Part shown: piece by piece, positions 36,361-49,001 of the stretch
Numbering within the stretch: position 1 is the stretch's first letter
Layout: each line of letters begins with the position of its first letter
Source: Enoplosus armatus
Taxonomy: Eukaryota > Chordata > Actinopteri > Centrarchiformes > Enoplosidae
Assembly (NCBI RefSeq): GCF_043641665.1
Contig: NC_092180.1
Coordinates: 27,120,891 to 27,184,890 of the forward strand
Length of the DNA: 64,000 bases
Direction: 5' to 3'
Made by a program: the position numbers and the translations under genes
The notes under the pieces: generated by a model
What the model saw: the letters and a program-made list of their open reading frames with translations, nothing else
The model's database searches: none
What the model was told of the DNA's origin: nothing

Positions 36361-38469
36361 GAGCACTACAAAAGCAGTGTAACAACATCCCTGACTCATA
36401 CATACTGTATATATACAGACACAGCGTTTACTGTACTGTTCATAATAATAGCCCCTAAAGATAAAATGTATGTCAACGTTAATTGTAGTATTGAAATAAT
36501 CTGCATTTGAATGGATAGCTGATGTATTTATTTATATTTTATGACCCGTTTTTATTGACCCAAGTCGGCCGCTCTTTCTGCAGCATGCAATTGTTCCAAT
36601 TTTAATCTCATTGTACCATTCTACAATGCCATCCCTATCAGCCCCAGCCGCGCACCATACAATAGCCCATTTGGGTTTGGATAATGAGAAATTGGGAGCA
36701 AACCATCCAGGCTACGGTTGTTTTAGAGTATGGGCAAACTGCTTTTTTTCTTTTTTTTTTTTATCGTAATAAAGGTGTCCAGGTGGGAGGTTTGGCCTCA
36801 ATACATCCAGCTGTTGAAATGACCAAACTTCAACCGAAAATCAGCAACGCTAGCGTGGAATAATCGTCCCTGATTCAAAGCCTTGTCGGCATGAAAGAAG
36901 GAGCAGAGTGGGTCATGCTCTTGAAGTTAACATTGAAGACGGTTCATAAAGGTCTTCTCAGTCTAATGATATTGACACTGCTGTTCAATGCATTACTGTA
37001 AATGCAGAAGACAGCATAGTAGGTGGTTCAAGTATGGGTACAAATTATAAGGAAAGGTTTAGGTCCAAACGGCGTGTCATACATATCCGCTAAAGTTGCC
37101 AGGCTGTTAATCGGCTTCAGTCAAATCATATTAAGGGGAGCTCTGGAGGGGTGGAGGCCCCAGATTCAATACCAAGCCAATAGGGTTGTATTGAACGTCA
37201 ATGCCTTTCTGAGTACCACCCGAAAAACGTCTGTCAAGAATTGAAAGTTGGCATAAAATGTTTGGTCTAGTTGATTTATTCTAGTTTCCTTATATTACTT
37301 TACTTTTTCTTTAGTCATGTATTTTATATGCGCAAAGACAAAATGAAATCCCGACGTGTTTGGGAAGTTTGGCTTCTCATGTTACATATATTTAAAAAAG
37401 GGTTTTGTTGGCGTCCTTGTGATTGAATGGACTTGGAGGGTATACCACGTAGTCCCAGCATCCTCGCCCCCCCCCCCCCTACATTTTCTGCCAGTCTCAA
37501 GGTAAAAATGCCAAAATAAATAGTTTGTTGAAAAATATATGTAAATTCTTCAAAGTTACATATCAAATAAACCATTAGCTAGCAACAGCAGCGAGATGTA
37601 TGGAATATGTTTAATTGGGACGCTCCGTGAAGTGAATGGGCGTTAAGATGCTGAGCAGGCATATCAGGTGATCCACTGAGCTGGGATCAGGGCATTGATC
37701 TGTTTATTTTAGCATGATCAGCGTAGAAAAAAAAAAACTGGTTATGGTTAAAGGCTTTGGTTTGATAATAGCTGACGGTTCCCCTGACGGACCATAAGGG
37801 AACAGTTGAATAATACAGCGGCACATGTTCAGATGTCCCTACTGGTACTGGTCTGTGTCCCGGGGGGTGAAGAACATCCGCAATAAACAACTGCTTAGGA
37901 GACACCAGTCTCTACATTATCCAGTCCATGAGCAACCACCTCAGATATGAGGCAAAGACCAACGCATAGTTAGGCTCTGGATGTGGGTGTGTTGAGCCTG
38001 GTGCCGTGTGAGCTTGACAATGTAACAAACACAACCGAAGCGAGGCACTGTGATACTGTGTGTTTTAATAACGTAGCACAGACTTTTTGATGGCCACATA
38101 ATTTAATCTGAAATACTCCTCAAAGGAATTTAAGGGTCCCTTCCTCTTTGCCACCCGCTTCTTTTGTGTGTCACAGTTGCAATGGTTACAAGGATCACAA
38201 TCCCTTGACACAAAAGGGTTATAAGTAGTTTTTTTTTGTGTGTGTGTGTGTGTGTGTGGAGATAATAGGTAAAACCTTGCACTCTAGCAGGAGGCGTTAA
38301 GGAATTATGTTGCATGTATCTTCAATATTAAAAGCATTTGTGTTCCGCAGTGCTGAAGGATATCACAAATTCTGAGCCAACAGAGCATGTCTGCTGCGTG
38401 CTGAATGTTGTGAAAATTGGGTCAACTTTGCAAGACTAATAAAACTGAAAACAGCTTAAAAAACGGCAT

Positions 38470-38545
38470 GCATGTGGCAGGATTTGAACCTGGACTTCCT
38501 CTGCGTACAGAGTGCTGGCTGGCTGTAGTCTGGCCTGAAAAAAAA
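38470..38545 (-). repeat. Possible tRNA-derived fragment (B box only)
   Basis: On the minus strand, CAGGTTCAAATCCTGCC carries a perfect B-box core (GGTTCAAATCC, plus-strand 38480-38490) inside a T-arm-like hairpin. A stem CTCTG/CAGAG lies upstream. I see no convincing A box, D arm or acceptor stem, so it is a tRNA pseudogene, a SINE fragment or chance. Confidence 0.25.
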
Positions 38546-38816
38546 AAACCCTGGACTTTATTGTACTCGGCAAAACCTTTTGCGGCAGCGTTTGCTGAAT
38601 ATAAGTGTTTGTGTGCACTCGTGTATTTTACTGTGGGAGTGTGTGTGTGTGTGTGTGTGTAAGTATATTTATGCATTCATATGTGTCTGACACGATGTAT
38701 GTGACACGTCCTTCTTGAGGCAAAACGTCCTCCCCTTACACCTCTATGGCTGTAAATTGGAATCATCTTTCCCTATCGCACTCTATTTCCCTCCCTGTCT
38801 ATTTTTATCTCTTACG

Positions 38817-38843
38817 CACACACACACACACACACACACACAC
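38817..38843. repeat. (CA)n microsatellite
   Basis: A pure CA run. A TG run lies about 160 bases upstream at 38640-38660 and another at 38237-38258. Confidence 0.9.
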
Positions 38844-39844
38844 TCAGTCATGGACAGAAGTGCTAGGGAACCAGCCATTGTGGCAAACACCTCGAGGCAG
38901 ACACCCCCTCCATCCAATCCTCACACACTTGCACACTCAAAAGCAAACAGAAGATGCACACTGTACTGCAATGTGCAATACGCACTTGCACAGCATTAAC
39001 TCGAACAGAGATTCTGCTCTTTGCTTCCTCCTGTTTCCTTTATCATTCACTCCCAAAGACCCATCTACAAATCACTTCACGCAAATCTTCCTTCCACATG
39101 TGCAGTAGCTGCGGACGCACGCACACACGAAACAGAAAAAAAAAAAAAAAAAAAAAAAAAGTAATAAAAATCATTCATAGTCTTAGCTGTAATCTGCCTC
39201 ATCGGTTCCCTTGGTCTGGTAAACAGAGATAGAAAGATGAATAGCACACACGCACATATCTGTGATAAGTGTACATATGATTCCAATTCCAGGGGTCTCT
39301 TGTGAAACAGCAAGCGAATGAACGCCACAGCCACAGCACCTGCCCCTGCCTCCGAAGATAAGGAGGATGAAATAAGTGTGTCTGCACTTTTAGCCCACAC
39401 ACACTCGCACTCGCACAAACAGAGCACCAAAGGGTGCGATGAATACAGAGTGGAGGAGAGTCATTCAGAGCAGAGAGTGGGATGCAGATGAGACGCCCAC
39501 ACTGGACCGAACGAGAGAGACAGGATGAAATGGAATGCCAGAATGGTTCGCGCTAAAAGGGAATACAGATCAATTTCACTATTCATATGTTGTGTGGCGA
39601 TAATTAATGAAGTCTCTCTCTGAGCTAAGAACTGAACTAAGAAAGCCTGTCCGCCCAAAACGTCTTTCTCACTTATGGCTCTTCTTGTCTAAAAGTGCAA
39701 CAGCACATAAGAGTGTGAAGGATGATGTGGGTTATTTTCAACCTGCTTCTCACTTTTCTATTGTATTGTGTTGATTGTGTGGATTGTTTCATCGTTTCAC
39801 TTCAGATTTCACACCTCCCAGTTGCCAAGAGTGCTGTGTCCGCT

Positions 39845-39893
39845 ACACACACACACCCACACACACACACCCACACACACACACACACACACA
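39845..39893. repeat. (CA)n microsatellite with CCA interruptions
   Basis: A CA run broken twice by CCA units. Confidence 0.95.
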
Positions 39894-40400
39894 GCTAATC
39901 AGCGATCTCAAGCAGTGGTATCCAAAACCCAGTGTTTTGATTGATTTAGCATTTTTTGATCCCTAAAAAGGTTACTTTGCGGTGAGCTGTTCATATCTTA
40001 CAGTGACATCCATTTTTAGCAAGTTAGTCGGCAGAATAAGACACATTTTGTTTCTTTTCTTCCACAAAGACGGAGAAATGCCTAAAAAGCCCTCCAGGGG
40101 CTTGAAAGGTGGAATTCTCCAGACAGCATGTTACAGAAAATAACTACAGTCACAATTTATATGTGTCTGTCAATGATTTACAATTAAATGATCATTTTAG
40201 GCAAACATTTTGTTAGCGTATATCTGTGTTTGGTAAAAGATTTGAAGATCTGTAGATTTCTGGTTATGGTTGACTGAGTGGAGCGTTAATATGTTTTCAC
40301 CAGGTTTACTTTGACAAGCTGCTCCACTTTTCAGTGCAAAACAGCATCTTATAAGCTTTATATTTAAAACTGGAGTGCGGAACTTTTGTCTCCTTTTTCT

Positions 40401-40422
40401 GGGGGGGGGGGGGGGGGGGGGG
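40401..40422. repeat. Poly-G tract (22 G)
   Basis: A G homopolymer on the transcribed sense strand. Such a run can form G-quadruplex structures in DNA or pre-mRNA. Confidence 0.95.
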
Positions 40423-41640
40423 TATACCTTCAGGTTTTTTCCGTAGCTCAGAGCCACGCAGAGAGAACTCCCCAGTCCTGCCCTTCTGTATTTACCATGG
40501 GTGTATTCTTAAAGCTAAATGCTAACTTTTGTTTTTATTTTGCTTAAAAAAAGCTTTCTATTTAATGAACTACGGGGACTTTGAACACTACTTTTCAGAC
40601 TCATTATAAAATAAGAATGCTTCCACTCGAGCACAGTTTTTGGCTGCTGCACTGCTCACCTGCTCTTCCCACGTTCGCCTCCATTCAAACTCACAGACAC
40701 TATCTGTGTGTGTTCAAGCGTTCCACTTGAGGGACCCAGAACCACCTGTGCTTTTGTTTTTTGCTCTTTTTTGTTTTTTTTTCGTTTGTTTTTTCTTGCA
40801 AAAAGCAGTTGGTTTTCATGCGAGAGACCCTTTCATTGTCTGCAAGCTCAGCCTTAATTATCTGTTCTAGCCTGTGTGAGGTGTGAGCGGCACCAATTAT
40901 TGTAAAGGCTGCGCCATTGATGTCAACCCAGAGTTTGAGGTTAGTCAGTTAAATTGGCAGGGTCTGTAGTGTTAAGATGGCATTAAAATCCCCTCATCAA
41001 AATGTACCAAACTTTCACAGAAATGGCAAAAGAAGTCGCAGGATTGGAGCTGAACTTTTTGTACGTCAAAATATGAATGGAAGTCTGTCAGAGATGTCAT
41101 CACTGCCAAATTATACATATACGTATACATATACATATTCCTGTTAAAGAACACAAACAATGTGTGTAAATGGACCATTGTAAGATTTTTCTTCTTTTTT
41201 TTGGGGGGGGGGGCATTTTCACCTTTTATTATATAGATTTCGAGTGAAAAAATAGACAGGAATTTGGATCAGTCATTTGGACATTCATACAGACATACGG
41301 AGCCAGGGATCGCACCCCCTATCCTACAATTCCAAAGCAGTAATTTGCACCCTGCAGACTAAGTTACACGGATAGTTACACATATGAATACACATTATGA
41401 TGTCATGGCAACCAAACGACTAAAACACTGAGAACCAAGTGTTTGCACTTGTTCTCCTTCCAGGTCCCCTGTGGTTATAGTAGTTGAGAAGACCAAATAA
41501 AAGAAAGGGGGTTTGGTAAAAGGGGATTTTCAAGTGAGTCCTCATTTAAATCAGGGGAAAAAAGGTGGCGGGTGTTTACTGATGTCACGTCAGGAACAGC
41601 GTTGCGCGCTAACCGCTGCTATCCTTGTGTTTGCTTGCAG

Positions 41641-41813
41641 GTTTGATCCGTCTGCGCTCCAGCCCGCCCCCTCACCTCCAGGGCGTTGAATATGTCCTCA
41701 ATGTCACAGCAACGGACGACAACGCCTCGGGCGGACCTCAGGCCCTGTCATCCACGGCCCAGGTCCTGGTGGGGGTGGACGACGTGAACAACAACAAGCC
41801 TGTGTTTGAGAAG
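41641..41813 (+). CDS. Cadherin exon 6: second half of an EC repeat and linker
   Basis: The acceptor is TTTGCTTGCAG and the donor GAGAAG|GTGAGA. The exon enters after one codon base (Gly in SQKGLIRLRS) and ends on a codon boundary. It encodes about 57 residues. YVLNVTATDDNASGG matches the Y-x-L-x-V-x-A-x-D core. The linker is DDVNNNKPVF, where Asn replaces the second Asp of DxND, so one calcium ligand is changed. NVT and NAS are possible glycosylation sequons. It follows the largest intron and starts the compact half of the locus. Confidence 0.93.
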
Positions 41814-44800
41814 GTGAGATGTCATTAAACTTTGTTGAGTGCATGAACTGCTTGTGTTTGAAACGGTGTTGCTCCATTCGCTCTCCTTTTTTTTTTTTTT
41901 TTTGCTCCTCTTTCTGCTTAATGTATCTCAACGACCTCTCACTCTATCCTTTTCTTTACTAGCTCTTTTTCTGCCTCTGTCCCATGTAACGCTCCTCCAT
42001 CAGTCCTCTGTCTCCCTCCCTTTGTCTGTCTATCTCCGCTATTTATTAGCCTCTATCTCGCCTCTCTGGAGGAGCGATTAGCCGGCCTGACCCTAGTCTC
42101 TGCTCTCTCATCTCTCTCCTACATCTTCCCGCTCTTTTAATTGAAGCTTTGAGGGATGTGGCAGAAATCCCAACCCACCCGCTCCAGAAGCTCTACGTCT
42201 CTCCACCTGTTTTTTTTTTTCTTCTTCTTTTTGTAGCCATGTCTCAATTTTTAATGAGGTGACTTTTCAAGCCCCCCCCCTCCCCCCCAAAGAATCGCAA
42301 GCCAAGACTAGGAGCGGGGGCTTTCTGAGTAAACCTCGCTCACTCTCTCCTGGGGGAAAGTGAGCGCCAAGTGTTTCCCTTTTGGCTTCACCTCTTAACA
42401 GGAAGAAACAGAGGGGGCAGGCGACAAGATGAGAGCCAAGAGAAAAGAGAGAAGAGAGGGATTCCTGGTCGATTGTCTCTCTCAGGAATCTCCTGCTGGC
42501 ATCATACTCCGAGACTATGATTCATTCCTTTCTCTCTCTCTCTGCCGGCAGGATGCTGACTGCAACGGTCAAACAAAACCCAAACTCCCACCACTCGACA
42601 CGCCTCCTCAAAAGAGTCAAAGACAGAATTAAAAGTACAAAATGAAAGAGTCAAGAATCAACAAATGAAGCAGATAAAAAAATGTATGTGACAAAGAAAA
42701 GCATAATGATAGATGGAAGAGAAAATACTGGACAACCACAGCATTTTATTTGCGTGTCTTTGGTCAAAGGTAGACAAAGAAACTGAGGGGGAAAAGTACC
42801 AAAGAAAAAGCGTGTTGAGCTTCTCAATTAGAAAAGACATCCGAGGTTAGCTGGCTTTTCCTCTGTCGCCGGCAGGCAGCAGCAGGACGCTGGAGCAGAA
42901 ACTTTTATCTTCTTTTGATGTTTTGATGCCCAATCTTATATACCGCACTGTAGCCTCTCTGGAATTCAGGGCTGGATCAGTGGACCGAGAGAGTCATTTT
43001 TCCTGTGGCATAAATATCAGACTACAGACACAAACACACGCAGGCGTCGACTGCGTTTATTTATTAACCTTCAATACCCCTGTTACCTGCTCTCTTATAG
43101 GTTCATTCACGTACAGTGTTATATTTGCGGACATTTATAGCACACTGTGCAGGAAAGTGAGGGCAGAAAACATCAGGCAGCGCATCTCTCACGACATGAG
43201 ACTGCACTGTTGAAAACAAAGTACACAGGAACAGCATGAACAAAAATAACCGTCCGACAGACCTGCTGTGGCGTAAGTGTACTGAATTCGCCACTTGGGG
43301 TCAAGGGATCCTGAAGATCTCGGTGTGATGACGGCTGAGAGCGAGCGAGAGGAGAACAGATTTAAGCTTTGGCAGCAGCAATACGAAAATCTGGTTGGAT
43401 AGAGAGCGAGAGGGTAAACGCCCATGATCGGCTGATTAGAGAGACAGGAAGCGAGAGAGAGAAGGACGTGAACGAATGAGCGAAAGAAACAGTCTTCCTG
43501 ACTGGACTCACGCTGAGCTTCATTAGGCTGACCGGGTATTGGTCAGATGTGATTGATCCACTGTAAATACAGTTACTCTGGCAGCGTCATTACAAAATTC
43601 AGTGTTTTCCAAAAATGTAGATGAAACGTAACCCAATGAATTCTATGCTTTGAGGTTACAGAATTTAAATGATGGCCCTGGTATCAAACTGCCACTCTTT
43701 ATCGGCCGGTACCCTGAGCTGAGGTATTGGAATTAGTATCGGAACAGAAAAAGTTAGATTGGTTTATTCCGGAACGGTCCAAATTTCTGCGAAGGGACTT
43801 GGAACTTGGGTTTTGGGGTCTGGCTCAGGGACACTTCGACATGACGGGGGGGGGGGGGGGGGGGGGGTGTCGAAGAAGAATGGAGGACAAGGAGAGATGG
43901 GAGATGGGATGAATGAGAAGAGGCAGGGAAGTAAGGGAACATGAGAAGATTTTAAAAATAAAAAGTTCATGTCATTAATTAGATGTCAAAGGAAGGCATC
44001 AGCCAGAGGTACTGAGGGACCCCTTCCCCTCCACTGTGTCAGCATCAACGCTCCAGTGAGACGGGGAGAAGGGAAAAGAAAAAGAAAAAGAGATGATGGA
44101 GACAGAGGAAGATGAGAGACCAGAGAGAGGAAAGAAAGCCCAGGCAGCGCATAAAATGAGGATATTAAAGCTCTTTCTGTGGCTGACAAGTTCATCAGCG
44201 ACTGACAAAATCTTTGAGAACTCGGCCGCAGAGCGGCTAGCGTGCAACACGCCGAGAACAAAAAGCGCTGAATGAATCTCTGTGATGACTCCGAGAATTC
44301 GGCATTAAATGGAGAGGGAGAGGTTAATGTTTTAGGGTTGAATTTTAAAAATTCCATTGAAGTTAAATCTAGTGGAGACGCAGGAAGTTAAACACACAGG
44401 TATTAAACTTGTGTTTTTTTTGGTCTTACACAGAGGATATGTAAAATTTTGTCTGTGAAACATTTGTTCACCACAACCCTCTACAAATATTGTGTTGTCA
44501 CTACCTTCTATGCAGCTCCTATTGATGTAGTGCTAACATTCTGTCATAAATCTGGTGGACAGAAATGTACCTAATCCATACAGTATGTTTTTTTTTTTGT
44601 AACATCTCACTCAAAATGAGCCCTTGTGAACAACTGCAGCTATTTTGTGGTACACTGCTGAAGGCTCTCTGTGAAGTGTTGGCCCCATTTCCAATACAAA
44701 AACAAAAAAGACATATTTTGGACAGCACTTAACACTCTGGATGCCAAAAGATCAGCATATTTCATGTTTTACCAAAGCACTAGGAGTGAGCCACAGTGAG

Positions 44801-45072
44801 CACATCACCAACCTACCTTACTCAGGACAAGCAAGCGTAGAAAATATGTGGATGGAAACGATGCAGGGCCCAGGCTTCCTACTTTCTTCCTTTATTCACT
44901 CATTATTTTGTGTCCATGTTACACTTTTTGTCCCACCAGTAAATAATCTTTAAGCTGTCCTTTCAAGACATTCCACCTCCCACGCACTCTTGCTTACAGT
45001 TTCGATGGAACAGAGTATCGATCTAAGTTTCCTCCCACCTGCCCCCTCTGCCCGCTGTCTCATTCTCCTCAG
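41814..45072. other. Intron 6 (about 3.3 kb)
   Basis: It contains a long pyrimidine-rich stretch (about 41875-42260), a 22-base poly-G (43846-43867) and a purine-rich stretch (about 43860-44170). No exon, RNA gene or transposon was recognised. Confidence 0.7.
43846..43867. repeat. Poly-G tract (22 G)
   Basis: A G homopolymer on the sense strand of the gene. Confidence 0.95.
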
Positions 45073-45241
45073 TGTCAGCAGTACCGAGAGAGCACGTCAG
45101 TCCTGGAGAACCAGCCGGCGGGGACGTTTGTTCTGCAGGTCCATGCTGTGGACGCGGACGAGGGCTCCAATGGCAGGGTCACGTACGGCTTCATGCACAA
45201 AGACTCCACTGTGCCAGCATTCAGCATACACCCAGACACCG
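45073..45241 (+). CDS. Cadherin exon 7: first half of an EC repeat
   Basis: The acceptor is CATTCTCCTCAG and the donor ACACCG|GTACAA. It starts on a codon boundary and leaves after one base. It encodes 56 residues: YRESTSVLENQPAGTFVLQV (strand A/B with the LEN acidic motif), HAVDADEGSNGRVTYGF (the DADxGxNG calcium loop) and FSIHPDTG (F-x-I-x-x-x-T-G). This wording is among the closest to fly CadN in the window. Confidence 0.95.
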
Positions 45242-46602
45242 GTACAAAAACACACACCTACTCACTTTGACTCGCGAATGCACACATGCAGAAGAATACA
45301 CTTTCCCCAGTGGGGATTCTCATGCAGGCCCTTTAAGCATATCTATCAGTCTTGATACAGCTAAGATGTTGAAGATGTGAATTGTACAGTGATTGTCATT
45401 TTGCAGCTAAAACAAAGGATCATGATTAAAAGCGGCATCATGAAATGCGCTGTAATCGAACAATATTCATAGAATGAAAAAGTTAATGTGGACCCCTGAA
45501 CATTCCTGGCATTTGGAATCTAGCCAGTCTCTTTTGCATTACGCCTTCGCGTTGTCCGTCCGATTCTCGTGAACGCGGTATCTCAGGAAGGCGTGGAAGG
45601 AAATTTCTTCAAATTTGGCACAAACGTTCATTAGGACGTAAGGATGAACTGATCAGAATGTGGTGGTCAAAGGCCAAAGGTCACTGCATGTCACTGTGAT
45701 GTCGCAAAACAGGCCTTTGGCCATAACTCAAGAATTGATGACCACATTTCACAGTTGGTCAGACACAAAATAGGTGACACTTTTGACTCAAAGGTCAGAG
45801 GTGATTATGACCTCAAAACTGGCATAAAACCGCAGGGTGGAAAGTTTACTTTTGTTACTCCAAAAAAAAAAAAAAAGTCAGGAAGCACAATATGTTTGGC
45901 TCGTGATTTTGTGCACCTTCTAAAACGTTTTACACAAGAAATAAAAAAATAATTCAATGAAACCATCAAATCTAAAACACATGCTGTGTCCCAAATCTAT
46001 ACCACTAACTATACACTAGTTAATATGTGCTATATACTATTCCTTATAGCCTACTGTTTTTGCAGTTGGTATGCAAGAAATCGACATACTAAACCATTTA
46101 ACTCTAACGGGAAGGATACAATACTTGTGCTGTCGGATGTCAGACAAATTGGTGGTTCAAAACCTGTTTGATAAGTAAATATGTAAATATAGGGAAATGC
46201 ATTGGCATCACGGTGCGTTTGCATGTTCACATGTACTGAAGGTTACTTGTCGAAGATTGAGATAAAGACTAATGATCGCCAAACAACATATCTTTTACCT
46301 CAGAAGCAATAATACTTTTAGTGGAGGAAATATTGTAAATGGCATCACTAAAATCTTTTCTAAAATAAATAATGAATATAGTTCCCTTTGGATTTGATGA
46401 TAACTACCTCTGAAAAACTCTCATTTCCTTCCCTGATCTGCTCCTCAGCTGCCGTACTGTCTATAAAGTTTGCCTTGAAGCTGAAGGCGAACAGAGGAAA
46501 TCATTTTGGTGTTAAATTGCAAATGCTCTGGGGGACACAAGACCAAGCAGTGCTCGGTGTGATTTAGCTGTCTGATCAACCTTGTTATCTGCGTGTCTCT
46601 AG
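45242..46602. other. Intron 7 (about 1.4 kb) with an interspersed repeat
   Basis: A repeat-like block at about 45540-45850 carries GGTCAAAGGCCAAAGGTCAC and CCATAACTCAAGAATTGATG, wording typical of a widespread fish repeat of unclear class. The rest is A/T-rich and unremarkable. Confidence 0.65.
45540..45850. repeat. Interspersed repeat with AAAGGTCA-type motifs
   Basis: The block has two to three close copies of an AAAGG(C/T)CA hexamer-like word (45668-45683 and again near 45790). It lacks coding capacity. It probably belongs to an old teleost repeat family rather than being a selected nuclear-receptor site. Confidence 0.4.
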
Positions 46603-46773
46603 GAGTAATTGTGACAGCCCGGAAATTTGACCGTGAGCGCCAACGGGAGTACGCGGTGACGGTGACCGCCACTGACCAGGCAGCTGACCCGCTGATTGGC
46701 ATTTGTCAGCTCAACATCCTCATCCTGGACCAGAACGACAACAGTCCCAAGTTTGAGAACATCCGATATGAGT
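46603..46773 (+). CDS. Cadherin exon 8: second half of an EC repeat with canonical calcium linker
   Basis: The acceptor is GCGTGTCTCTAG and the donor GAGT|GTAAGT, a strong consensus. It enters and leaves after one codon base, so its 171 bases are frame-neutral. It encodes about 57 residues: FDRERQREYAVTVTATDQA (DRE-x-x-x-x-Y-x-V-x-V-x-A-x-D core), ICQLNILILDQNDNSPKF (perfect DxNDNxPxF linker), then NIRYE opening the next repeat. Confidence 0.95.
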
Positions 46774-46828
46774 GTAAGTAGATATCAGCGCAAATTCTCA
46801 AGTCTCAAGCATGGTGACCGAGCGAATT

Positions 46829-47195
46829 CAACCCACTGCAACTTACAGTAAGACAGCACATGCAAACGAAGGTAACTTCTTCACTGGTTTTGACAACAAA
46901 GGCTGATGAACATTGTGATGGCATGACCGCAATATCACAGGAGATATTGCTGTCGCTACACCTAACGTTAGCCATTTACTAATTGCGAGTGTCTTCACAA
47001 ATCTGTGTCGCCTGGAAATCTCTTTTGTATTCCATTTCCGCAATCCTGCGTGACTTGAAGTTGAACTTGAATGTGTCGCAAATTGGTGAATGTGTTTCTT
47101 AATTAGCTTGTGTTTCATTTGTTTTTTTTTTCTAAATGTGACTCGTGTGTTGTCAAAGTCGTGATGTTTTCTTAAGGTGCAACGCATTGAGCTCA
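46829..47195. mobile_element. Diverged MITE-like copy related to the element at 22399
   Basis: Shared blocks in the same order are TGTCGCCTGGAAA, TTGGTGAA, TTTCTTAATTAGCTTGTGT, and TTTTCTTAAGGTGC followed by GAGCTCAC. The left end (CCACTGCAACTTA) resembles the inverted right end. It sits entirely inside a small intron. Confidence 0.55.
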
Positions 47196-47284
47196 CTCTC
47201 CCACTCTACTGACAATGACAAATACAGTATGAAAGACTGCAAGTTAGGGCCTCACAGAACCACTGGGGCATAAAGCACTCTTCT

Positions 47285-47336
47285 ACTTCTTCATCTTCTT
47301 CATCTTCTTCATCTTCTTCTTCTTCTTCTTCTTCTC
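47285..47336 (+). repeat. (TTC)n tract forming the exon 9 polypyrimidine region
   Basis: TTC units with a few ATC interruptions end 6 bases before the exon 9 acceptor, so a length-variable microsatellite doubles as the splice-site pyrimidine tract. Confidence 0.9.
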
Positions 47337-47342
47337 CCATAG

Positions 47343-47515
47343 ACTTCCTCCGTGAGGATACAATGATCGGGACAAGTTTCTTGCGGGTGGCAGCTCATGA
47401 CGATGACTTTGGCACCAATGCAGCCATCACATACTCGATGTCCAGCGAACAGCCGGAGTACCTCAGGGTCAACCCCCTGACAGGCTGGGTGTATGTGAAC
47501 CAGCCCATTTCTCAG
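47343..47515 (+). CDS. Cadherin exon 9: first half of an EC repeat
   Basis: The acceptor is CTTCTCCCATAG and the donor TCTCAG|GTACAC. It enters after one codon base (Tyr in RYEYFLRED) and ends on a codon boundary. It encodes about 58 residues: FLREDTMIGTSFLRVAAHDD (opening strands with the RED motif), DDDFGTNAAITYSMS (calcium loop), YLRVNPLTGWVYVNQPISQ. The LREDT, AAHDDD and TGWVYVNQPISQ phrases are strong markers of the CadN family. Confidence 0.95.
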
Positions 47516-49001
47516 GTACACACATACTGTATACAAATAGATAACTAAAACCACTTTTGGAACTGTTTGAGCTTGCTACTTTAAAAAGCTCACGTCATAC
47601 AGTTTGCTATGTTTATAGGAGTTTTCCGCTGTGTTTCCAGTATAGCAGATATGTATCGCAACTGCAAATGTGTGATCCTTCATACTTGATACAGAGATGA
47701 TAGGGCTTATGGGGCCACTCCAATGGCACAAAGGCACTCCAAGGAAATTATTTAATTTCATAATTGCACTCAAGAACCCATGAGATGCTAGCAACGAACT
47801 TCAGATAACAACTAAAACAACATTCTACTTCTTCCAGTGCAGAAAAAGCAAGCATATTTGCATTCAAGCACTTTATTGCTGACAGTGAGGGGCAGAAGTC
47901 CAGTGGCCAGCAGCAGCCAGGCAGCCTGAATGTGTGATAATGTCTTCACTGGAGCCTTTTCTTTGGCATCAGGAGAAATAACATTGCTGATATTTTCCTC
48001 ACTTCACCGCCTCTAACCTCTTGCTTCACCACCAGTAAGAAAAACAATCTTGCCGGAACATGAGCATGAATAAAGGAAACTGCAACGTAGTGTGTGCAAA
48101 ATAAGTCTGCGCCTCAGATGGGTGCCACAATTATAAAAGCCCAGAGAGCATCAACTCACCATCTCCCAGTGCCAAGAGGAATGAATGTGTGCATCCTCGG
48201 CACCTTGCATCTTACACCTGGCACCATGCCGGAGAATGGCTCACTTGAACATATCCATGTTTGAAGATACAAAACTTTTCCACTAACGAGTACGACTGCT
48301 TAAAGCATAATACACAACCAGGAGTTGCCTACACGTTTATTTCAGCCTTTGCCAATGTCTTGCTCAGTTGTCTTAATTGCTCAGGGCAAAGATGGCATTT
48401 TAGAACTGCATAACTACCAAAAACAAAAACTTGAAAATGACTTTTCATAGAGCAAGTCATATGGAAAAAAAAACTGTCTCTATGAAAAGCAATTTCTTGC
48501 ACTTGTGAATTTGAAACACCTTTGAAAGAGCAGAATGTGTAAATATCTTTCATCGCATGGTGCATGAAAGGCCATGAACAAAAATGAAAAAAGTAATCTT
48601 TTGTCATCACAGTTTGTTTTTGTTCCAGCTAACCCTCCCTGGGAGCACAGGCTCTTGGTTACGATATTTTCTTTAGTTTCGTTTAAACAGATCATTTCCC
48701 CTGATTGCAGATGTTAAAGTTAATTACTCTTGTAAGGGTTACAAAACTCTGCTGCTCCACAGTGGGCTATGTCTTTTAAACAATGCAGTTATCTTTGAGT
48801 ATGTTTGTTTTTAACCAAATGCAGCCTACAGTCGGTGTCACCCTGCACAGAAGTGCGGGAAACGGATTGCTTCCTGAAATCTTAAGGAAGCTATAATTAT
48901 CACTGTGTCACACTAACGTGCAACGTGAGAGCATGCCATCAAGTGATCCCCTCTCCTCTTCTTTTCTCCGCTCTTCATCTGTGTGGTACGTCATGCCACA
49001 G
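47516..49001. other. Intron 9 (about 1.5 kb), nothing notable
   Basis: Ordinary A/T-rich intron. I see no repeat family, RNA gene or exon in it. Confidence 0.7.

Larger units (their letters stand above)
28786..41640. other. Intron 5 (about 12.9 kb, the largest complete intron), repeats only
   Basis: It contains a family A fragment (30541-30662) and full copy (32045-32247), TAA and TA tracts (32671-32694, 32733-32780), a LINE reverse-transcriptase 3' fragment (32860-33200, minus), CA tracts (33557-33580, 34795-34841, 38817-38843, 39845-39893), a family B copy (36035-36360), long homopolymers (33819-33837, 39136-39160, 40401-40422), and a possible tRNA-like B box near 38480 on the minus strand. 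A poorly defined repeat-like stretch lies around 41200-41370. No exon was recognised. Confidence 0.7.
46774..47342. other. Intron 8 (569 bases), largely a MITE-like repeat plus a CTT tract
   Basis: Most of this short intron is the diverged relative (about 46829-47195) of the inverted-repeat element at 22399-22805. It ends in a CTT/TTC microsatellite that serves as the polypyrimidine tract of exon 9. Confidence 0.7.

Noticed and set aside
38470..38545. Functional tRNA gene on the minus strand
   Set aside because: Only the B box and T arm are convincing; no A box, D arm or acceptor stem.
45665..45690. AAAGGTCA repeats as a nuclear-receptor response element
   Set aside because: They lie inside an interspersed repeat, so the match is better explained by repeat sequence than by selection.
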